A stretch of DNA of 64,000 bases, taken from NCBI GenBank assembly GCA_937900135.1, contig CALCDJ010000078.1, positions 62,001 to 126,000 of the forward strand, given 5' to 3'. Source of the stretch: an uncultured Blautia sp. GTDB taxonomy: Bacteria; Bacillota; Clostridia; Lachnospirales; Lachnospiraceae. Below are positions 23,506-32,627 of this stretch, piece by piece. The position numbers and the translations under genes were made by a program. Each line of letters starts with the position of its first letter. Position 1 is the first letter of the stretch. The notes under the pieces were generated by a model. That model saw only the letters and a program-made list of their open reading frames with translations. It was not told where the DNA came from and did no database searches.

Positions 23506-24033
23506 TTACACCTCCTTAAATTTACGAAATATATCACTGATAGCTGCCATGCGGGGATCTTTCGGTTCGTCCTTGCAATCGCAGGGACCGTCATTAAGAT
23601 TCTTTCCACATTGGCTACAGATTCCTTTGCAGTCTTCTTTACACAGAACCTTCAAAGGCCAGCTCATCAGTACCTCAAGGTAGACCAGCCGGTCCACATC
23701 CAGGTCCATACCGGTGAGATAGCTGCTCTCATCCAGATCATTCACCCTCTGTTCTTCCGTCAGCTTCATGTCAAGCTTCCTCTTCATCTGAAAAGGAATT
23801 CTTACAGGAACCTCACTTAAACAACGGTCACAGGGGATTGCTACTGTAATCTCTCCCTCACCCTCAAGTTCAAGAACCTTGTTGCCTGTATTGGTAATCG
23901 TCAGGCTTATCGGAGTCTTGTCAACCACCGGATAACTTCCCAACTGAAAACGGATCGCATCCATTTCAAACGCAACGGTTTTCTGAATAGACTTTCCTTC
24001 ACAGGATAAAACTTCTGATAAATGTATCTGCAT
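23506..24033 (-). CDS. yceD: YceD / DUF177 family protein
   Basis: 175 residues. The DUF177 core is recognisable by CDRCLSEV and the cysteine-rich C-terminus CKEDCKGICSQCGKNLNDGPCDCK. DUF177 proteins neighbour rpmF across bacteria and are linked to 23S rRNA accumulation in plants and E. coli; the biochemical role is not settled. A consensus promoter drives yceD-rpmF. Confidence 0.95.
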   Translation of the reverse strand: MQIHLSEVLSCEGKSIQKTVAFEMDAIRFQLGSYPVVDKTPISLTITNTGNKVLELEGEGEITVAIPCDRCLSEVPVRIPFQMKRKLDMKLTEEQRVNDLDESSYLTGMDLDVDRLVYLEVLMSWPLKVLCKEDCKGICSQCGKNLNDGPCDCKDEPKDPRMAAISDIFRKFKEV

Positions 24034-24059
24034 AATCTTCTCCTATCCACACCTAATAA

Positions 24060-24088
24060 ATTATACATATCCAACCAGTATTTGTCAA
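24060..24088 (-). promoter_or_regulatory. Promoter of yceD-rpmF
   Basis: Minus strand TTGACA, 17 bases, TATAAT: a full consensus match. Confidence 0.85.
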
Positions 24089-24136
24089 CGAGTATTTTGT
24101 CACTTTTGGAAACAAACTTGATTTCTTCCTTACAAC

Positions 24137-24170
24137 AGGAAAAGGAATGCCGGGCAGCATCCCTTTTCCT
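24137..24170 (-). terminator. Terminator of pta-ackA
   Basis: On the minus strand AGGAAAAGG-GATGC pairs with GCATTCCTTTTCCT around a short loop; the T-tract after it is weak. Confidence 0.7.
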
Positions 24171-24194
24171 CTGAAAGACAAGCGTATCTACTTT

Positions 24195-25385
24195 TTATAC
24201 CAGTGCGACTGTTTCGCGGCAGATTGCAAGTTCTTCATTTGTAGGAATTACAGCAACCTTAACTTTGGAATCCGGTGTGGAGATCACGATTTCTTCACCG
24301 CGAACACCGTTTGCCTCTTTGTCAAGAGTGATTCCCAGGTAGCCTAAGTAGCTAACCACTTTTTCACGAACCGGAATTGCATTCTCACCGATTCCTGCTG
24401 TGAAGACAATTGCATCTACACCATTCATCGCTGCCACATAGCCGCCTACGAATTTTGCGATACCGTAGCAGAGAACTTCAATGGCATTTGCTGCATCTTC
24501 GTTGCCGCTTTCTGCTGCTTCATTTAAGTCACGGAAGTCACTGGATAATCCGTTGGAAAGTCCAAGAAGACCGGATTTTTTGTTGAGAACATTCATAATG
24601 CCTGCAATGTCCAGGTTCTCTTTCTTTGCAATATATTCCATAATAGCTGGATCAATGTTACCGGAACGGGTTCCCATAACCACACCTTCCAGCGGAGTCA
24701 GACCCATGGTGGTATCAACACATTTGCCGTTTACCACTGCGCTGATGGAAGAACCGTTTCCAAGGTGGCATACGATCACTTTGGAGTTGTCCTTATCAAG
24801 ACCAAGGAATTCCACTGCACGTTTGGATACAAAGCTGTGGGAAGTTCCGTGGAAGCCGTATCTTCTTACTTTGTAGTTTTTGTAGTATTCGATAGGAAGT
24901 CCGTACAGATATGCTTTTGCCGGCATAGTCTGATGGAATGCGGTATCAAATACACCAACCTGAGGTACACCTGGCATCAGATCTGCACATACGCGAATAC
25001 CAATGAGGTTTGCAGGGTTGTGAAGAGGTGCCAGATCGTTACATTCTTCTACTGCTGCGATCATTTCGTCTGTGATTACTGCGGAGGAAGCAAACTTCTC
25101 ACCGCCGTGTACCACACGATGTCCAATGGCATTTACTTCAGCAAGGCTTGCGATTGCGCCTGTTTTTTCGTTTGTAAGAGCATCCAGCACCATCTGGATG
25201 GCTTCTTTATGAGTAGGCATAGAAGCTTCTGTAATTTCTTTGTCACATCCGGCTTTCTGGTAAACCAGTCTTCCGTCGATACCGATTCTTTCGCAAAGAC
25301 CTTTCGCTAAAACTGCTTCTGTATCAGAGTTGATCAGCTGATATTTTAAAGAAGAACTACCACAGTTAATAACCAATACATTCAT
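24195..25385 (-). CDS. ackA: Acetate kinase
   Basis: 396 residues. Converts acetyl phosphate and ADP to acetate and ATP. Seen: MNVLVINCGSSSLKYQ, GHRVVHGGE, FDTAFHQTMP, RRYGFHGTSH, HLGNGSS, MGTRSGNIDP, and FTAGIGEN. Together with pta, 37 bases upstream, it forms the main ATP-yielding acetate branch of fermentation. Confidence 0.99.
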   Translation of the reverse strand: MNVLVINCGSSSLKYQLINSDTEAVLAKGLCERIGIDGRLVYQKAGCDKEITEASMPTHKEAIQMVLDALTNEKTGAIASLAEVNAIGHRVVHGGEKFASSAVITDEMIAAVEECNDLAPLHNPANLIGIRVCADLMPGVPQVGVFDTAFHQTMPAKAYLYGLPIEYYKNYKVRRYGFHGTSHSFVSKRAVEFLGLDKDNSKVIVCHLGNGSSISAVVNGKCVDTTMGLTPLEGVVMGTRSGNIDPAIMEYIAKKENLDIAGIMNVLNKKSGLLGLSNGLSSDFRDLNEAAESGNEDAANAIEVLCYGIAKFVGGYVAAMNGVDAIVFTAGIGENAIPVREKVVSYLGYLGITLDKEANGVRGEEIVISTPDSKVKVAVIPTNEELAICRETVALV

Positions 25386-25422
25386 GATTTTACTCTCCTA
25401 ATTTTAAATAATATGTACTTTC

Positions 25423-26430
25423 TTATTTATCTTCTGCCTGGCACTGAACTGCTGTGATGGCAACAACACCAACGATATCATCAGCGGAGCATCCGCGGGA
25501 CAGGTCGTTGACTGGTTTTGCAATACCCTGGGTAACTGGTCCGTATGCTTCTGCCTTTGCAAGACGCTGAGCCAGTTTGTATCCAATGTTACCTGCATCC
25601 AGGTCAGGGAAGATCAGAACGTTTGCTTTACCTGCAACCGGGCTGTTTGGAGCCTTGGAAGCGCCAACGCTTGGAACGATTGCTGCGTCAAGCTGGAATT
25701 CTCCATCCAGTTTCAGTTCCGGATGCTCTGCCTTTGCAATCTTGGTTGCTTCTACTACTTTGTCTACGTCTGCATGCTTTGCACTTCCCATTGTGGAATG
25801 AGAAAGCATAGCAACTACAGGCTCTTCCTGAACAAGAAGTTCAAAGGATTCTGCAGAAGATGCTGCAATTGCTGCCAGTTCTTCCGGATTCGGGTTCTGT
25901 ACCAGACCGGAATCGCCGAATACAAATGCGCCGTTTGCACCATATTCGCAGTTTGGAACTACCATTAAGAAGAATGCGGAAACAAGCTTTGTTCCTGGTT
26001 TTGTTTTCAGGATCTGTAAGCATGGTCTTAAGGTATCTGCGGTAGAATGGCAGGCACCGGATACCATACCGTCTGCATCGCCCATTTTTACCATCATAAC
26101 GCCGTAGTACAGGTACTGATTGAGAAGGATTTCTCTTGCCTGCTCCGGTGTCATGCCTTTTTTCTGTCTTAACTCTACTAATTTGTCAATGTAGCCCTGT
26201 GTCTTCTCAGATGTTGCAGGGTCAATGATTTCTGCACCGCTGATATCGTATCCGCCTTCTGCAGCGCTCTTTTTTACAGTTTCTTCGTTACCAACAAGAA
26301 TTACCTTCGCAATTCCTTCTTTTAAAATTTTCTCAGTTGCGTCCAGAGTTCTCATATCCTCTGTCTCTGGTAATACAATTGTTTTTACATTTGCTCTCGC
26401 TCTGTCTTTTAATACGTCAATAAATCCCAT
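25423..26430 (-). CDS. pta: Phosphate acetyltransferase
   Basis: 335 residues, the short Pta form without the N-terminal regulatory domain. It interconverts acetyl-CoA and acetyl phosphate. Seen: VLPETEDMRTLDA, MVSGACHSTADT, FGDSGLVQNPNPEELA, MLSHSTMGSAKH, and NVLIFPDLDAGNIGYKL. First gene of pta-ackA, divergent from tmcAL. Confidence 0.98.
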   Translation of the reverse strand: MGFIDVLKDRARANVKTIVLPETEDMRTLDATEKILKEGIAKVILVGNEETVKKSAAEGGYDISGAEIIDPATSEKTQGYIDKLVELRQKKGMTPEQAREILLNQYLYYGVMMVKMGDADGMVSGACHSTADTLRPCLQILKTKPGTKLVSAFFLMVVPNCEYGANGAFVFGDSGLVQNPNPEELAAIAASSAESFELLVQEEPVVAMLSHSTMGSAKHADVDKVVEATKIAKAEHPELKLDGEFQLDAAIVPSVGASKAPNSPVAGKANVLIFPDLDAGNIGYKLAQRLAKAEAYGPVTQGIAKPVNDLSRGCSADDIVGVVAITAVQCQAEDK

Positions 26431-26466
26431 GGGTTATTGCTCCTTTCTAAATTCATAGCTAAATCT

Positions 26467-26495
26467 ATTATAACCCCTGACTTCTTGTATTTCAA
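26467..26495 (-). promoter_or_regulatory. Promoter of pta-ackA
   Basis: Minus strand TTGAAA, 17 bases, TATAAT. Its -35 shares base 26490 with the -35 of the divergent tmcAL promoter. Confidence 0.7.
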
Positions 26496-26513
26496 GCATT
26501 TCCATGGTAGAAT
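26485..26513 (+). promoter_or_regulatory. Promoter of tmcAL
   Basis: TTGTAT, 17 bases, TAGAAT, ending 34 bases before the start codon; the -35 overlaps that of pta on the other strand. Confidence 0.55.
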
Positions 26514-26547
26514 ACTTCACAAACTGGTATTTTTTGAGGTGCAATTT

Positions 26548-27825
26548 ATGAAAACAGTGGGAATTATCGCAGAATACAATCCTTTTCATCTGGGACACCA
26601 GTTCCAGCTTTCGTACTGCCGGAACCAATTAAAGGCAGATTATATCGTTGTTGTTATGAGCGGAAACTACGTTCAGCGGGGAGCGCCTGCCCTTCTTTCC
26701 AAAGAACTCCGGGCAGATATGGCTCTTCGCTGCGGCGCGGATCTGGTTCTGGAGCTTCCTGTTTCCTACGCCTGTGCCAGTGCTGAATTTTTTGCCAGAG
26801 GAGGCGTAGAACTTCTCGATGGAATCGGGGTTACCGATCTTTTATGCTTTGGCAGTGAAGCAGGATATATGGAACCTTTTTACCAGACTGCGGAAATCTT
26901 ATGTGAGGAGCCTTCTGCCTATCGGCAGCATTTAAAGGAACTCCTGAAAACAGGAATGAATTTTCCCTCTGCCAGAAGCCAGGCGCTGGTTCATTACCAG
27001 AAGGCTGCCAACCCCATGTTTGATGAGGAAGGATTTTCTGCCTTTCTTAACAGTCCTAACAACATTCTTGGTATTGAATACTGTAAGGCACTTCGATCTC
27101 TGAAAAGCTCCATTACCCCTGTCACCCTTCGCCGGGAGGGCGCCCAATATCATTCCCAATGTCTTACAGACACTCCCATGCCCTCCGCCTCAGCCATCCG
27201 TGCGTTTTTTACCCGGCACATCGGGGAAGACGCTTCTTCGTCAAAAGAAGAAGAAACGCATGACTTTTCTCAGCTGGCCTCTGCCCTTCCCGAACCGGCA
27301 TTTTCTCTGTTTCAGGATGCTCTTTGCAGGCAAGCCTTCGTAACAGAGGAGGATCTGGATCTTCTGCTTCATTATCTTCTTCTGTCCTCCACCGAGGAAG
27401 ACCTTTGCCGCCATATGGATTTTTCTCCGGAGCTTGCCAGACGAATCAAAAATCGTCTGAATGAATATCAGGGCTTCCTCTCTTTCACTGACCTTCTAAA
27501 GACCAGAGAACTGACACGCAGCAGAATCCAGCGAGCCCTTCTCCATCTCCTTCTTCATATAGAAGAAACACCAAAGAAGGTATCCTATGCCCGGGTTCTG
27601 GGATTTCAGAAAAGCGCCGCTCCTCTCCTGAAAGGAATCAAAGAAAAAGGACGTCTGCCCCTTCTTACCAAGCTGGCAAACGCCCCAAAACTCCTTGATG
27701 CAGATGGTCTTGCCACCCTCTCTCAGGATATCTTTGCTTCTCATTTATACGAGAGCATTCTTTCCCAAAAGGAAAAACGGCCCTTTGTACATGAATACCA
27801 GAAGCCGGTATTGATCCGGGACTGA
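26548..27825 (+). CDS. tmcAL: tRNA(Met) cytidine acetate ligase TmcAL (YlbM)
   Basis: 425 residues from the ATG at 26548, chosen because it follows GAGGTG and begins MKTVGIIAEYNPFHLGHQ, the nucleotidyltransferase-like HxGH start of the family; an upstream in-frame ATG has no ribosome site. Further motifs: VMSGNYVQRGAPAL, ELPVSYACASAEFFARG, NSPNNILGIEY. TmcAL activates acetate with ATP and transfers it to cytidine 34 of elongator tRNA-Met, making ac4C. The head-to-head position with pta-ackA, which produces acetate, is notable. Confidence 0.95.
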   Translation: MKTVGIIAEYNPFHLGHQFQLSYCRNQLKADYIVVVMSGNYVQRGAPALLSKELRADMALRCGADLVLELPVSYACASAEFFARGGVELLDGIGVTDLLCFGSEAGYMEPFYQTAEILCEEPSAYRQHLKELLKTGMNFPSARSQALVHYQKAANPMFDEEGFSAFLNSPNNILGIEYCKALRSLKSSITPVTLRREGAQYHSQCLTDTPMPSASAIRAFFTRHIGEDASSSKEEETHDFSQLASALPEPAFSLFQDALCRQAFVTEEDLDLLLHYLLLSSTEEDLCRHMDFSPELARRIKNRLNEYQGFLSFTDLLKTRELTRSRIQRALLHLLLHIEETPKKVSYARVLGFQKSAAPLLKGIKEKGRLPLLTKLANAPKLLDADGLATLSQDIFASHLYESILSQKEKRPFVHEYQKPVLIRD

Positions 27826-27835
27826 GTTTCTACGC

Positions 27836-28609
27836 TCAGTTTCCGCATTCAATACTGATTTCATTGAATTTTTCCAGGATTTCATCAATGGTTATGGCTG
27901 TTTTTTCTTCTCCTGCACAGTCAATGACGCAATCCCCCTGATGCATCATCACCAGACGGTCCCCATATTCCACTGCATAACGCAGATTGTGAGTAACCAT
28001 AATGGTGGTCAGATGCTTTTCTTTTACCAGTTTTCCCGTGAGTTCCATAATGATCTCTGCGGTCTTGGGATCCAAAGCTGCGGTATGTTCATCCAGGATC
28101 AGAAATTCAATGGGTGTCATGGTGGACATCAGAAGCGCCATGGCCTGGCGCTGTCCCCCGGAAAGAGATCCCACCTTTACGTGCATCTTATCTTCCAGCC
28201 CTAGATTCAACGGGCGAAGGAGTTCTCTGTAATACTCCATTCTTCCTTTATTGGTGCCCCTTCCCAAGCCATATCTTTTTCCTTTGTTATCTGCCAGAGA
28301 CATATTTTCCAAAATGGTCATACTGGGACAGGTTCCAAGCGCCGGATTCTGATAAACCCTTCCAATCTTTTCGTTCCTTCGGAATTCTTTTGCCTTTGTA
28401 ATATCTTTTCCATCGAGAAAAATCTGTCCGGATTCCACTGGAATACTTCCGCAGATAATATTTAACATAGAAGTTTTTCCAGAACCATTGCTTCCCACAA
28501 CAGAAACAAATTCTCCGTCCTTAACAGTAAAATTAAAATCCTGAAAAAGACACATCTCGTTCACGGTTCCCGGATTGTAATATTTATAGATATTTTTCAG
28601 TTCAAGCAT
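27836..28609 (-). CDS. trpZ: ABC transporter ATP-binding protein, TrpZ-type
   Basis: 257 residues. Walker A GSNGSGKTSML, Q-loop region VYQNPALG, signature LSGGQRQAMALL, Walker B FLILDEHTAALDP. The H in DEHTAALDP is usual in this transporter group. It overlaps the permease gene by 8 bases. The energiser of the predicted tryptophan importer; the symbol is by family and T-box context. Confidence 0.88.
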   Translation of the reverse strand: MLELKNIYKYYNPGTVNEMCLFQDFNFTVKDGEFVSVVGSNGSGKTSMLNIICGSIPVESGQIFLDGKDITKAKEFRRNEKIGRVYQNPALGTCPSMTILENMSLADNKGKRYGLGRGTNKGRMEYYRELLRPLNLGLEDKMHVKVGSLSGGQRQAMALLMSTMTPIEFLILDEHTAALDPKTAEIIMELTGKLVKEKHLTTIMVTHNLRYAVEYGDRLVMMHQGDCVIDCAGEEKTAITIDEILEKFNEISIECGN

Positions 28610-29483
28610 GTCCTTTCACCTTCTTCTTTCTGTCCATGCTGATCAGCAAAACAATCAGAAACAGGACGGATGTAATCAGTTTCATATCCTGTGGCTCAAA
28701 ATTCCTCATGGCAACCGCCGTACAGGCCTTATAAAAAACAGAACCAATGAACACGGATGTCGTGGCTTTTATCAAAGTCACACGTTTAAAAAGACTGGTT
28801 CCAATAATCACACTGGCAAGTCCAATAACAATGGCGCCTGTTCCCATGGAAATTTCAAATACCCGTTCCTCCTGACAGAAAATACATCCTGCCAGAGCCA
28901 CCAGACCATTGGCAATGGCAAGGCCCAGTATTTTGATATTTCCCGGATCTCTGGCAAGAGAAGTTACCAGTTTTTCGTTGTCGCCTACTGCTCTTAAAAG
29001 ATAACCGGATTTGCTGTTCATATAAAAGTCCAGAACCGCCTTTGTGAGAAAAGCCAGAATCAGGATCACCAGAATGGTTCCATAAGGAAGGAGGGATTCT
29101 GGAAGCAGAGCCTCCAGAAATCCATTCTTAAAAATCGTTTCTTTGGAAAACAGGGGAACATTGGAGGTGCCTGCGATCCGAAGATTGATGGTCCAAAGTG
29201 CAGTCATCATTATAATTCCCGAAAGAAGATCCCTTACTTTTCCTTTGACGTGAATCAGTCCGGTACAGACTCCGGCAAGCGCGCCGGCCAGGAAGGCTGC
29301 CGGCAGTGTCAGGAAAGGATTTACTCCCCGTGTAAGCATTGCCGCACTGACAGCCGCCCCCAGAGGAAAACTTCCATCTGCTGTCAAATCCGGAAAATCC
29401 AGTATTTTGTAAGTAATATATACACCTAATGCAAGGATTCCGTAAATAAATCCCTGTTCCAGAATGGTAATGATAAAATCCAT
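28602..29483 (-). CDS. trpY: ABC transporter permease, TrpY-type
   Basis: 293 residues with about eight hydrophobic segments. Branched-chain-permease-like fold; MDFIITILEQGFIYGILALGVYITYKILDFPDLTADGSF is typical of the group. Follows the binding-protein gene by 18 bases. It forms the membrane channel of the importer. Confidence 0.88.
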   Translation of the reverse strand: MDFIITILEQGFIYGILALGVYITYKILDFPDLTADGSFPLGAAVSAAMLTRGVNPFLTLPAAFLAGALAGVCTGLIHVKGKVRDLLSGIIMMTALWTINLRIAGTSNVPLFSKETIFKNGFLEALLPESLLPYGTILVILILAFLTKAVLDFYMNSKSGYLLRAVGDNEKLVTSLARDPGNIKILGLAIANGLVALAGCIFCQEERVFEISMGTGAIVIGLASVIIGTSLFKRVTLIKATTSVFIGSVFYKACTAVAMRNFEPQDMKLITSVLFLIVLLISMDRKKKVKGHA

Positions 29484-29501
29484 GCCCCTTGGCCTCCATG
29501 A

Positions 29502-30500
29502 TTATTCTGTAATTTCTTTAAAGGTTTCTGCTGCCTCTTCCGTGAGTTCTGACGGAACCTCGATTCCAAGGTTCTCCGCCACCTTGGTATTCAAATATAA
29601 GCTCGCCTCTTCTATGGTCTCATAAGGAATTTCTGAAGCTTTCTTTTCTCCCTTTAATACCTGCGCCGCCATCTTGCCTGTCTGTTTTCCAAGAGCCACA
29701 TAATCCAGTCCTTCCGCTGCCAGGCAGCCAAGTTTCACCTGCTCAATCTCACTTCCAAAAACCGGAATATTTTTTTCATTTGCCATTTCCAGGATTGCGG
29801 GAAGAGAGCTTACAACTGTATTGTCTGTCAGATTCGTAAGACAGTCCACCTTTCCCAGTAATCCTTCTGCTGCCAGAGGAATGTCTGCGGTGGCTGTGAT
29901 GCCTGCGGTTTCAATGATAAATCCATACTCCTGGGCCATGCTTTCATAGTCTTTGATCGCAGATTCGGAATTGGCTTCGCTGGTAGTATACAGGATTCCA
30001 ATGGTGCTGGCTTTGGGAAGCATGGTCCGGATCATTTCCAGCTGCTGCTTCACTGGAAGCCGGTCACTGGTTCCTGTGATCTCTCCCACGGGATTTCCCT
30101 CTTCGTCCACCAGTTCAGCGGCCACCGGATCTGTCACTGCTGTATAGATCACCGGAATTTCTGATTCCATTGCTGCGTTGTAACAGCTCTGAGCGCTTGG
30201 TGTTGCAATTCCACAGATCAGATCCACCTTAGATGAAACAAAGCTGTTGGAAATCTGTCCCGCGGTTCCCATGTCTGCTGCTGCATTTTTGTACTCCACT
30301 GTTAAATTTTTTCCTTCTTCAATGCCCTCTTCCTTCAGGCCTTCCAAAAAGCCCTCCCGGCAATTATCCAGGGAACCGTGTTCTGCAAACTGCTGAATCC
30401 CGATGGTGTACTCTTCTGCTGCCAGAACGTTGGTGTTGCCTGTCATGGCCATAGTCAGTAACGCTGCTCCTAATACCTTTGCTGTAATTGTTTTTTTCAT
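29502..30500 (-). CDS. trpX: ABC transporter substrate-binding protein, TrpX-type
   Basis: 332 residues from the ATG at 30500, preceded by GAGGAG. Signal peptide MKKTITAKVLGAALLTMAMTG followed by NTNVLAAEE; no lipobox cysteine is present, so it would be released by signal peptidase I instead of being anchored as a lipoprotein, unusual for a Gram-positive binding protein. The mature part matches the ABC_sub_bind family (YTIGIQQFAEHGSLDNCREGF, IATPSAQSCYNA, ITGTSDRLP, TIGILYTTSEANSE). Transcribed behind a Trp T-box, so tryptophan is the likely ligand. Confidence 0.88.
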   Translation of the reverse strand: MKKTITAKVLGAALLTMAMTGNTNVLAAEEYTIGIQQFAEHGSLDNCREGFLEGLKEEGIEEGKNLTVEYKNAAADMGTAGQISNSFVSSKVDLICGIATPSAQSCYNAAMESEIPVIYTAVTDPVAAELVDEEGNPVGEITGTSDRLPVKQQLEMIRTMLPKASTIGILYTTSEANSESAIKDYESMAQEYGFIIETAGITATADIPLAAEGLLGKVDCLTNLTDNTVVSSLPAILEMANEKNIPVFGSEIEQVKLGCLAAEGLDYVALGKQTGKMAAQVLKGEKKASEIPYETIEEASLYLNTKVAENLGIEVPSELTEEAAETFKEITE

Positions 30501-30629
30501 GTGTTTGTTCTCCTCTCTCATCCATAAACTTGTTTCCGGAATCTTACATTCCCTGTTTTTGTCTTGAGAAAGAACTCTTGCCGGAGAGGTCTGCCTGTTT
30601 TGTCTGAAGGAAAAACCTGTCATTCAGAA

Positions 30630-30900
30630 AAAACAAAAACCGCCTCAAGCTAATGCTTGAGACGGTAATAAAATCTTATTATCGCGGTACCACTCAATTT
30701 GACAAAATGTCCACTTTCTCATGTACAAACATACACTCCTGATGGATAACGGGTTCGGTTCCCGTCGGCGCCTACTCTTCTATATTTCGGGCCGCCCTCG
30801 GAAGGCCATTCAACAACCTGCTTCATACGGAATCCCACCATGCTCCGCTCTCTGGAATGTCACTTGATTGTTTACTCTTCTTCCTCATCGGTTTAACTGT
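30630..30900 (-). promoter_or_regulatory. T-box riboswitch, tryptophan specifier
   Basis: On the minus strand, Stem I opens with GAGGAAGAAGAGTA; the matching 3' side reads GTTGTTGAATGGCC, placing specifier codon UGG (plus-strand 30806-30808) right after the GAA of the loop-E motif. The T-box core TGAGTGGTACCGCG lies at about 30684-30697. A terminator stem GTCTCAAGC/GCTTGAGGC (30641-30665) with a long T-tract follows. Uncharged tRNA-Trp should favour antitermination and turn on trpXYZ. The base after UGG in the T-box is U, which pairs with an A discriminator or wobbles with G. Confidence 0.93.
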
Positions 30901-30905
30901 TTATT

Positions 30906-30934
30906 ACTTTAACACTTCAAATTGATTCTGTCAA
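30906..30934 (-). promoter_or_regulatory. Promoter of the trpXYZ T-box transcript
   Basis: Minus strand TTGACA, 17 bases, TAAAGT, immediately upstream of the T-box. Confidence 0.75.
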
Positions 30935-30963
30935 CTGTTTTTTTATTTTTTTTAAAGCATCCC

Positions 30964-32328
30964 TTAATTCTTAAAGCTGTGGATTGGAGCCGGAATCCGT
31001 CCTCCACGTTCCACAAAGGCATCACAGGAAAAGGCGCTGACCGGCATAATCGGCGCATAACCTAAAAGACCGCCAAATTCCACGGTTTCTCCCACACCCT
31101 TGCCAATTACCGGAATCACACGTACAGCTGTGGTTTTCTGGTTGATCATTCCAATGGCAGCCTCATCTGCAATTAGTCCGGAAATGGTAGACGCCTTGGT
31201 GTCTCCCGGAATCGCAATCATATCAAGACCTACGGAGCAGACACAGGTCATGGCTTCCAGTTTTTCAATGGTGAGTGCGCCTGCATTGACCGCATCAATC
31301 ATTCCCTGGTCCTCACTGACTGGAATGAATGCGCCGCTAAGTCCTCCTACGGCTGTGGAAGCCATTACGCCCCCCTTTTTCACCTGGTCATTTAATAATG
31401 CCAGCGCCGCTGTAGTTCCCGGTGCGCCAACTCGTTCCAGACCGATTTCTTCCAGGATTTCTGCCACACTATCCCCGATTGCCGGAGTTGGAGCCAGAGA
31501 AAGATCCACGATACCAAAGGGAACGCCCAAACGTTTGGATGCCTCCATTGCAACCAGTTGTCCCACACGGGTTACTTTAAATGCAGTACGCTTGATCATC
31601 TCACAAAGAGTCTCAAAATCTTTTCCTCTGACCTTTTCAAGCGCAGTTTTAACCACACCAGGACCACTGACACCCACATTGATCACAGCGTCTGCTTCTG
31701 TCACGCCATGGAAGGCTCCTGCCATAAACGGGTTATCATCCGGGGCATTACAGAATACCACCAGCTTGGCGCAGCCTAAGGAATCCTGATCCTTGGTTGC
31801 CTTGGCTGTCTCCATCACAATCTCTCCCATGAGCTTCACTGCATCCATGTTGATGCCCGTCTTTGTGGAACCCACGTTTACAGAACTGCAGACACGCTCT
31901 GTCTCTGCAAGCGCTCTGGGAATGGAACGAATCAGAAGCTCCTCTGCCGGTGTCATCCCTTTGCTTACCAGCGCAGAATATCCGCCGATAAAATTCACAC
32001 CTACTGTCTTGGCTGCACGATCCAGCGTTTTTGCAATGGATACGTAATCCTCTGTACTTTTGCAGGCAGCGCTGCCCACCAGAGCAATAGGGGTTACGGA
32101 AATTCGTTTGTTGACAATGGGAATCCCATATTCCATGGAAATTTTTTCTCCGGTGGAAACCAGGTCTTTGGCATAGGAGGTGATCTTTTTATAGACTTTT
32201 TCATTTACCCTGTCAAGATCACTGTCAATACAATCCAGAAGGCTGATTCCCATGGTAATGGTACGCACATCCAGATTTTCGTGCTCAATCATTTTGTTGG
32301 TTTCATTTACCTCAAATATATTAATCAT
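30964..32328 (-). CDS. UPF0210 / DUF711 family protein
   Basis: 454 residues. A PFL-like glycyl-radical-fold family protein of unknown function, recognisable by VRTITMGISLLDCID, SVNVGSTKTGINMDAV, VGVSGPGVVKTAL, and SLAPTPAIGDSVA. It is paired with the ACT protein 12 bases upstream, a conserved partnership in Firmicutes and archaea. Last gene of the polA run. No catalytic role established. Confidence 0.95.
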   Translation of the reverse strand: MINIFEVNETNKMIEHENLDVRTITMGISLLDCIDSDLDRVNEKVYKKITSYAKDLVSTGEKISMEYGIPIVNKRISVTPIALVGSAACKSTEDYVSIAKTLDRAAKTVGVNFIGGYSALVSKGMTPAEELLIRSIPRALAETERVCSSVNVGSTKTGINMDAVKLMGEIVMETAKATKDQDSLGCAKLVVFCNAPDDNPFMAGAFHGVTEADAVINVGVSGPGVVKTALEKVRGKDFETLCEMIKRTAFKVTRVGQLVAMEASKRLGVPFGIVDLSLAPTPAIGDSVAEILEEIGLERVGAPGTTAALALLNDQVKKGGVMASTAVGGLSGAFIPVSEDQGMIDAVNAGALTIEKLEAMTCVCSVGLDMIAIPGDTKASTISGLIADEAAIGMINQKTTAVRVIPVIGKGVGETVEFGGLLGYAPIMPVSAFSCDAFVERGGRIPAPIHSFKN

Positions 32329-32340
32329 CGATCTCTCTCC

Positions 32341-32613
32341 TTAGATTCTGTGCATTTTATTAAAAATGTCTTCATGCTGGCAGCGGATCAGTACGCCGAT
32401 CTCATCGCCTAATGCTGCAAGTTCTTTGGAAAGAGTGCCGGTATCCTTCTGGGAAGCGCTGGTATCTGCGATCATCATCATATTAAAATATCCCTGTACG
32501 ATGGTCTGGCTGATATCCAGAATATTTACATGGTTTTCTGCAAGATAGGTACATACCTTTGCAATGATTCCTACGGTATCATTTCCTACTACTGTGATGA
32601 TTGTTTTTTTCAT
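32341..32613 (-). CDS. ACT-domain protein, UPF0237 family
   Basis: 90 residues, one ACT domain (TIITVVGNDTVGIIAKVCTYLAENHVNILDISQTI). Likely binds an amino acid or acts as regulatory subunit of the UPF0210 protein encoded next to it. Starts 14 bases after the MBL-fold gene. Confidence 0.95.
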   Translation of the reverse strand: MKKTIITVVGNDTVGIIAKVCTYLAENHVNILDISQTIVQGYFNMMMIADTSASQKDTGTLSKELAALGDEIGVLIRCQHEDIFNKMHRI

Positions 32614-32627
32614 TGTCTTTTCCCTTT

